This document shows positions 58,140-64,000 of a DNA stretch of 64,000 nucleotides, in pieces (within the stretch, counting starts at the first letter, position 1; each line of letters opens with the position of its first letter). The notes beneath the pieces were generated by a model. The model was not told where the DNA came from. It was given only the letters and a program-made list of their open reading frames with translations, and did not search any database. This DNA comes from Chloranthus sessilifolius. Taxonomy: Eukaryota; Streptophyta; Magnoliopsida; Chloranthales; Chloranthaceae. Made by a program: the position numbers and the translations under genes. The stretch covers positions 124,001-188,000 of the forward strand of contig JAJIZI010000023.1 of the NCBI GenBank assembly GCA_021018995.1, given 5' to 3'.

Positions 58140-59374
58140 TCACCTTCTTGTGTTGGTTGAGCACACAACCAAGGCCATTGTATGACGATCACAGACAGCG
58201 TATCCTCCACTGCCTGAAGGAATCGCTAATACTGGAGCTGAAGTGAGTCTCGTTTTGAGTTCTTGAAAACTCTTCTCACATGCCTCACTCCACTCAAACC
58301 TTGAATCTTTTCGTGTCAGCTTTGTGAGAGGTCCCGATATCTTTGAAAACCCCTCAACGAAACGTCGATAATAGCCTGCTAAGCCCAGAAAACTTCGGAC
58401 ATCGGTCACTGTCTTTGGTTGCTCCCATTTAACTACTGCTTCTATCTTAGCTGGATCTACCGTGACACCATGCTTCGAGACAACATGTCCCAAAAAGCTA
58501 ACTTCTTCCAACCAAAACTCACACTTGCTGAGTTTGGCGTACAATTGGTGTTCACGTAGCGTCTGTAGAGCAATCCTCAAATGTTCTTCGTGTTCCGTCT
58601 TGGATTTGGAGTATATCAGTATATCATCAACAAATACTACGACGCAGGAGTCCAAGTGTGGTTTAAACACTCGGTTCATCAGATCCATAAACGACGCCGG
58701 AGCATTCGTCAATCCAAACGGCATCACAAGGAATTCATAGTGTCCATACCGTGTCCGGAAAGTCATCTTCAATGTCCCTCGACTTTGACTCGAATCGATG
58801 ATACCCAGATCTCGTGTCGATCTTGAAAAGTACCTTGCTCCTTGCGGTTGGTCTCTATTCTAGGCAAAGGGTAGCGGTTCTTCACAGTGAGTTTGTTCAA
58901 TTGTCGATAGTCAATGCACAGCCTCATTGACCCATCCTTCTTCTTGACAAACAAGACCGGTGCTCCCCATGGAGACACGCTCGGTCTAACAAACCCCTTA
59001 TCCATAAGTTCTTGTAGTTGTTCCTTCAACTCCTTTAACTCAGCGGGAGCCATTCTATAAGGTGCTTTCGAAATAGGCTCCGTTCCTGGTGCTAAGTCAA
59101 TGGCGAATTCTACTTCTCTTTCTGGAGGTAATCTAGGCAATTCTTCTGGAAACACGTCAGCGAAGTCTCGCACAACTGCTATCTCAGAAATGACGTTCTT
59201 TTCTTCCTTGTCCTCCTTTAAGAAAGCCAAGTATCCACTGCAACCCTTCCTGATCATTCTCTCGGCCCTTACTGCTGAGATCGTTAGCTTGAAACCGAAA
59301 TGATCTTCTTGTGTTGGGTCCAAGATGACTACCTTATTCTTGCAATCAATCGACGGTCGCACAATGTCATACAA
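58140..59374 (-). mobile_element. Reverse transcriptase of Tekay element II
   Basis: Two adjacent open stretches carry RT blocks: [80 protein letters not shown] (catalytic VDD), [19 protein letters not shown] and [20 protein letters not shown]. Ty3/gypsy RT. Broken. Confidence 0.85.
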
Positions 59375-59650
59375 CCACCCATGCCAAGGATCACATCAAA
59401 CCCTTGCATGTCTAACAGTATCAACTTTACTTCTAGTTCATGCACCTCAAAGTCTCGAACTGCTACAATGATGGATTTGCAAGCTAACTCCGTGTCTACT
59501 AACTCTCCAGTCGGAATAGACACAGATAGGACGAAATCCAACGTCTCTGGAACAATCTTCATCTTCTTAGCGAAACGTGGAGTAACGAATGAGTGGGTAG
59601 ACCCGGGGTCTATCAACACTCGAGCATCATATCCACCGAAGCATCCTTTT
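59329..59650 (-). mobile_element. Protease of Tekay element II
   Basis: YDARVLIDPGSTHSFVTPRF (active site DPGS in place of the common DSGA/S, as in several chromoviruses), then LELACKSI-like and FDVILGMGG blocks. Short aspartic protease. Confidence 0.75.
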
Positions 59651-59840
59651 TCATATATATATAGAGTACCTATAGTATACATACATACATACAATAATTT
59701 ACACATCAATTTACACTCTTAATTCACATACAGCTTTTTGTATTGAGAAAAGAATCTATATAATTTCTAATGCATGCTCCTTCTCTATCTAAGATCTTAA
59801 TGAAACGAAAATTTTCTTTAATAAAAAAAAAGTCTCACCT
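59651..59840 (-). other. AT-rich spacer between gag and protease
   Basis: About 190 bases of non-coding AT-rich sequence with (CATA)n and TATATATA runs between gag and protease. Its minus-strand left edge starts with GTGAGACTTTT, as an intron donor would. Introns are known in some plant Ty3/gypsy elements (Ogre) but I do not know of one here for Tekay. It could equally be inserted filler. Confidence 0.4.
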
Positions 59841-61204
59841 TGGATGACGTCATGCACGTTCCCTGCTTCCTGAGCAGTGACTGCATAGGCTCTCCCCTGG
59901 ACGATCGGTTTCCTTGCTTGAATTGGTCGTGGTGCTGCAACTGAAACCGTCTTTCTCTTATCAGCCTCGGGGCAATCCTTGATCAAGTGGCCCACCTTGC
60001 CACATCGGAAACAACCCCTAGTTCCCGATCTACAGTCCACCGTCCTATGAGGCTTGCCACACCTTGCGCAAGTCTCCCGAGGTGCGGAAGAAACAGTACG
60101 AGAACCCTGTGTGATGGTGGCGCCAGTAGACATGGCAGGGCTCTCATAGCGAATAGGTCTCCCCGACGCAAGTAATGGAAACCTCTGTTGGTGTTGTTGT
60201 TGTTGCGCCGGTCTTCCGAAACCCCCTTGAAACTGTGGTCTCTGATTCTGGCCCATGAACCTCGGCTTTTTGTTCACCGGTTCATAGTGCCCCGTTCTTC
60301 CTTGTTCACTTCCTCCTCTCTGCTGCTCCCTCTGTCTATATCTGTTATTGTTCTCCTCCTCTACAACCAACGCCTTGCTCATGACCTCTTCATAGGTCCT
60401 CAGCTGAAATGGAGCTACGCCTCCCCTAACCTCAGGCTTCAAACCTTGCTGAAACCTCTTGGACTTCATCACCTCAGTAGCGACGTAGTCCGGAGCAAAA
60501 CGGGCAAGTCGTAGAAACTCTACCCCATATTCTCTCACTGTCATTCTCCCTTGTACTAACTGTAAAAATTGTATCTCTAGTTGGTTCCTCACCACTTCTG
60601 GAAAATATTGTTTGTTGAACTCCTCAACAAACTCCTCCCAAGTCCAAGGCAACTCTGGGGTCTCCTGAGCCCGAGTCCGTATCACGGACTTCCACCAAGG
60701 CCCAGCCTCCCCATCCAACATGTAAGCTGCCCATCTTACACTCTCATCTTCCGTGCAAGTTAGCACGCTAAAGACTTTCTCCATCTCCATCAACCCGTGG
60801 CCATTTGTACTCACCTTGAAAATGAAGGAGGTCTCATCCTCCTAAACTCTGTAAAAGATGAGGGCACAGGCAACGCAGGTCCTACAGGTGGTGTAGGTGG
60901 CTGCTGTTCTCTTGACGCATGAGCTGCAAAGGATGCGGCTTGTTGTGCCATGGCAGCTGCCATAGTCTCCATAGTGTGCATCATCCTTTGTCGCTCTTCT
61001 CTTTTCTCTCAATCTTTCTTGTTCTCTTAGATCTTGATCTTGATGATCTCGATCTTCTTCATCCGTTGTGTCACTACCTCGCTCGGGCCTCGGTCCTAAA
61101 GGTACTCTATTAGTAGGAGAGATGTAACAATCTCCACTACGTAGACTCCTCTGCTGGCCTCCTCTTTGTCGGCCTCTTCCTCTAGATGACATTTGCGGCT
61201 GCAT
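59789..61204 (-). mobile_element. gag of Tekay element II
   Basis: Same protein as 40238-41560: N-terminus MQPQMSSRGRGRQRGGQQRS at 61204, gag core (WTWEEFVEEFNKQYFPE, LQLVQGRMTVREYGVEFLRL), then CARCGKPHRTVDC and CFRCGKVGHLIKDC knuckles. Broken. Confidence 0.85.
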
Positions 61205-61280
61205 TTGAAACTAAAGTTTCGTTAGCAGAAGCCCCTATGTTCTGACGAAAGAACCCTTGTCAGAATTGCTAAAAGAAAAT

Positions 61281-61293
61281 AGCTTTGATACCA
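61281..61293 (-). promoter_or_regulatory. Primer binding site of Tekay element II
   Basis: The minus strand reads TTGGTATCAAAGCT directly beside the LTR stub that starts at 61296; initiator-Met type. Confidence 0.8.
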
Positions 61294-61295
61294 AC

Positions 61296-61402
61296 TGTGA
61301 CAGCCCGGATTTCGGCACCCCGAAACCCGTGCCATCAGCACGATCATCTTGACCGTGCCCTTTTGCTAAGCACGGAACACTGGTATATCAAGCATCAAAA
61401 GT
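61296..61402 (-). repeat. Short LTR stub of element II
   Basis: TGTGACAGCCCGG... matches the last 107 bases of the Tekay LTR only. Sequence of another copy's 3' internal region follows directly, so two copies were joined here. Confidence 0.8.
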
Positions 61403-64000
61403 CCATTTGATTTCAATTTCTCGTAAGTCCTTTTTGTAAATCGATTAATCGAAATATAATTCGATTAATCGAAAGTTCAAAATCGATTAGTCGATTCCAA
61501 ATCGATTAATCGAGATTCCAGTTCGATTAATCGAAATTGGTCTTCTATGTATATTCTAACTCTCCTTTCAATTTCCAGTCACTGGTACATGCCAGTCGAC
61601 TAATCGAACAAAATCGATTAATCGAAACTCCAAATCGATTAATCGATTTGAAATTCGATTAATCGGTTTGGCCCAATTTCTGCAGATTTTCAATTTCTTT
61701 GGTTCTTTGATTATTTTTGGTAGTTTATGACATCAAGTGGTTCTTCCATAGAGTTGTATATACTTGATCATGTACATATAATTCTGTTCCTCAAATCAGA
61801 TTGGATCAAATTTTCCATTGAATTACAAGTATAGTGGAGATTTCACAAACATGTTTGTGGTTTACATTAAGTTCTCACGTCGTTGGAAACAAGGCTGGAT
61901 ATTGTTCTTTCACATCGGCCTCTCGTTCCCAAGTAGCCTCTTCTTTTGGATGATTGTTCCACCGAACAAGCACTAAGGGTATCACTTTAGTGCGCAGTAC
62001 TTGTTCCTTTCGATCCAAGGTTTCCACTGGTTCCTCTATCATGCTCATGTCCTCACACATCTCTATAGGTTGCTTTCCTAACACATGAGACAGATCATTC
62101 ACGTACTTTCTGAGCATCGATATGTGGAACACGTTATGTATTCGATCAAATAACGGTGGTAAACCAATGCGATATGCAACTTCACCTACGCGTCCCAAAA
62201 TTTCGAATGGTCCAACATAACGTGGACTTAATTTCCCTCTCTTGCCAAATCTCATTACACCTTTCATAGGTGACACCTTCACAAACACATGCTCGCCCAC
62301 TTTATAGTCAACACTAGTCTGCTTCATATCGGCGTAACTTTTCTGTCTACTCTGTGCTGTCTTCAACCTTTCTCTGATAATTCGAACAACGGTGGCGTTG
62401 TCTTCAAGTAGTTTTGGTCCTAACACAAATTTCTCCCCTGTTTCCTCCCAATTGAGGGGTGACTTGCATCGTCGTCCATACAGAGCTTCATACGGTGCCA
62501 TGCCAATGCTCGTTTGAAAATCATTATTGTATGCTAACTCGAGCATCGGTAGATACTCATCCCAGATCCTTGCATATCAAGCATGCAAGCCCGAGCATGT
62601 CTTCTATTACTTGGTTCACTCGCCTGCTTGTCCATCGTTTGAGGATGGAAAGTGAACTAAAGTGTAGACGAGTTCCCATTCCTTCTTGAAATTCCTTCCA
62701 GAACTTAGTCGTACATAGTGGATCACGATCTGAAACTATGCTGCTTGGAATCCCATGTAATCTTACAATCTCCTTGATGTATAAGTCACCGATCTTCCCG
62801 CCAGATCGTAGTATTGTACGGCAAAAGTCGATTGATTTGGTCAATCGGTCTCTGATGACCCAAATGGCATTGTGTCTCTTGGCGATGACGGGTAATCCAA
62901 CAATGAAGTCCATTGAGATCGATTCCACTTCCATTACGGGATCGGTAAAGGTTGTAATAGTCCAGCAGGATGTCTATGATCAACCTTCACTTGTTGACAA
63001 GTCAAACACCGTGACACGTACTCGGCCATGTCCTGCTTCAGTCCTCCCCACCAGTAGTTCTTTTCCAAATCTTGGTACATTTTGGTGCAAACAGGGTGGT
63101 TAGCATAATTTGACTTATGGGCTTCATCGAGAATCGTTCGTTTTAGATCGGCATTGTCCTAATGCATAGACGGCCTTTAAACAACAACGAACCATCTTCT
63201 TTTCTTGAAGTCCGACCTAATGCCTTCACTCACGTCTTGATGAATCTTTGTTAATGTCGGATCTTTCATCGTAGATCGTGGATATGCTCAAATATCACTG
63301 CTTTTCGATATGTTAGCCAAAAGGATCCAAAGGTCCTTTGACTCAATGTTCGTGCATCATAGAATGTCGTCTTCCAATAATTTCCATGCATACCCAAAAT
63401 CAAAGAAGCTAACTGAGCTGAACCTTTCCGACTCAATGCATCGGCTACTACATTCGCCTTGCCAGGATGGTATTGTATGGAGCAATCATAATCCTTGAGG
63501 AATTCCATCCACTGCGCTGTCTCATGTTGAGCTCTTCTCGTAAAACAGTATCGGAGGCTCTTATGATCGTGAAAATTTCAAAAGTCTCACCATACAAGTA
63601 ATGTCTCCAAATCTTCAAAAAATGATCACGCCGTTCCAAGTCATGAGTCGGGTAATTTTTCTCGTGTTCTTTCAGCTGTCTTGATCCGTAAGCTATCACC
63701 TTCTTGTGTTGGTTGAGCACACAACCAAGGCCATTGTATGACGCATCGCTGTACACGGCGTATCCTCCACTGCCCGAAGGAATCGCTAACACTGGAGCCG
63801 AAGTGAGTCTCGTTTTGAGTTCTTGAAAACTCTTCTCGCATGCCTCACTCCACTCAAACCTTGAATCTTTTCGTGTCAGCTTTGTGAGAGGTCCCGATAT
63901 CTTTGAAAACCCCTCAACGAAACGTCGATAATAGCCTGCTAAGCCCAGAAAACTTCGGACATCAGTCACTGTCTTTGGTTGCTCCCATTTAACTACTGCT
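61403..64000 (-). mobile_element. Minus-strand Tekay element III, partial
   Basis: Palindrome array (61441-61666), chromodomain and integrase end (61875-62546), integrase core and zinc region (about 62557-63100), RNase H and RT (63266 to the window edge, with [20 protein letters not shown] and [17 protein letters not shown]). It starts inside the array, so its third ORF and 3' LTR are absent, and it runs off the window. Broken several times; parts of it show the CAG/CTG-to-CG pattern seen in units 1 and 2. Confidence 0.85.
61441..61666 (-). repeat. Partial palindrome array, element III
   Basis: About eight sites matching the right-hand part of 55551-56152. Confidence 0.85.

Larger units (their letters stand above)
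53569..61402 (-). mobile_element. Minus-strand Tekay element II, body
   Basis: The most complete body of this family here. Reading the minus strand from right to left: LTR stub (61402-61296), primer site, gag, protease, RT, RNase H, integrase, chromodomain, palindrome array, TATA, third ORF, polypurine tract, then LTR (b). All pol domains are recognisable; there are roughly half a dozen breaks. The LTR at its 5' side is only about 107 bases long before another copy begins. Confidence 0.85.

Overview
The window is nuclear DNA of a flowering plant. Evidence: plant-type LTR retrotransposons of the Athila and Tekay (chromovirus) lineages with tRNA-Asp and initiator-Met primer sites, three copies of a plant-specific F-box/DUF295 gene, a chloroplast ycf2 fragment, plant L1 and RTE LINE remnants, a tRNA-derived SINE and foldback MITEs. 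The species cannot be named from the sequence. No rRNA or tRNA gene, CRISPR array or bacterial operon is present. Almost everything is repeat; the only host genes recognised are the DUF295 copies, and all three look disrupted.

Layout. 1-3318: unit 1 of a triplicated host segment (LINE RNase H scrap, foldback MITE, DUF295 pseudogene, 3' flank). 3319-20836: two Athila-type elements head to tail sharing the middle LTR (LTR, body, LTR, truncated body), inserted at the edge of unit 1. 20837-23385: intergenic repeats and MITEs. 23386-27175: unit 2, whose 3' part is replaced by a Ty1/copia fragment that itself holds a chloroplast ycf2 piece. 27176-29943: LINE fragments and a GC-rich 75-base-period tandem repeat. 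29944-33212: MITE, unit 3 with the best preserved DUF295 copy, and another foldback MITE. 33213-36297: RTE LINE ends, one split by a SINE with 17-base target duplications. 36298-64000: a pile of Tekay-type chromovirus copies, mostly on the minus strand, one of whose LTRs is split by a young plus-strand copy (37539-47773, target duplication ATATC).

Most interesting theme. Both LTR families carry, downstream of integrase, an extra (third) ORF on the same strand that appears to have its own promoter: an array of short CG-centred motifs, then a TATA box, then the ORF. In the Tekay copies the array is about 20 copies of the perfect palindrome TCGATTAATCGA spaced 18-21 bases (about two helical turns); the same array recurs in the LTR. 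In the Athila element the array is built of TTCGAA and TTTGCGAAA motifs and also recurs in the LTR. The two third ORFs share the same order of parts (basic N-terminus, helical domain resembling the plant transposon-protein family, Pro-rich stretch, short coiled coil), and the two families share the 14-mer ACTTTGCGAAAAGG in their LTRs. This looks like one accessory module used by two distinct retroelement lineages; its function is unknown.

A second theme is technical. Comparison of the duplicated DUF295 units shows that CAG/CTG in one copy is repeatedly CG in another, in patches. This suggests a systematic consensus error, possibly at CHG-methylated sites, so reading-frame breaks in parts of this window should be treated with caution.
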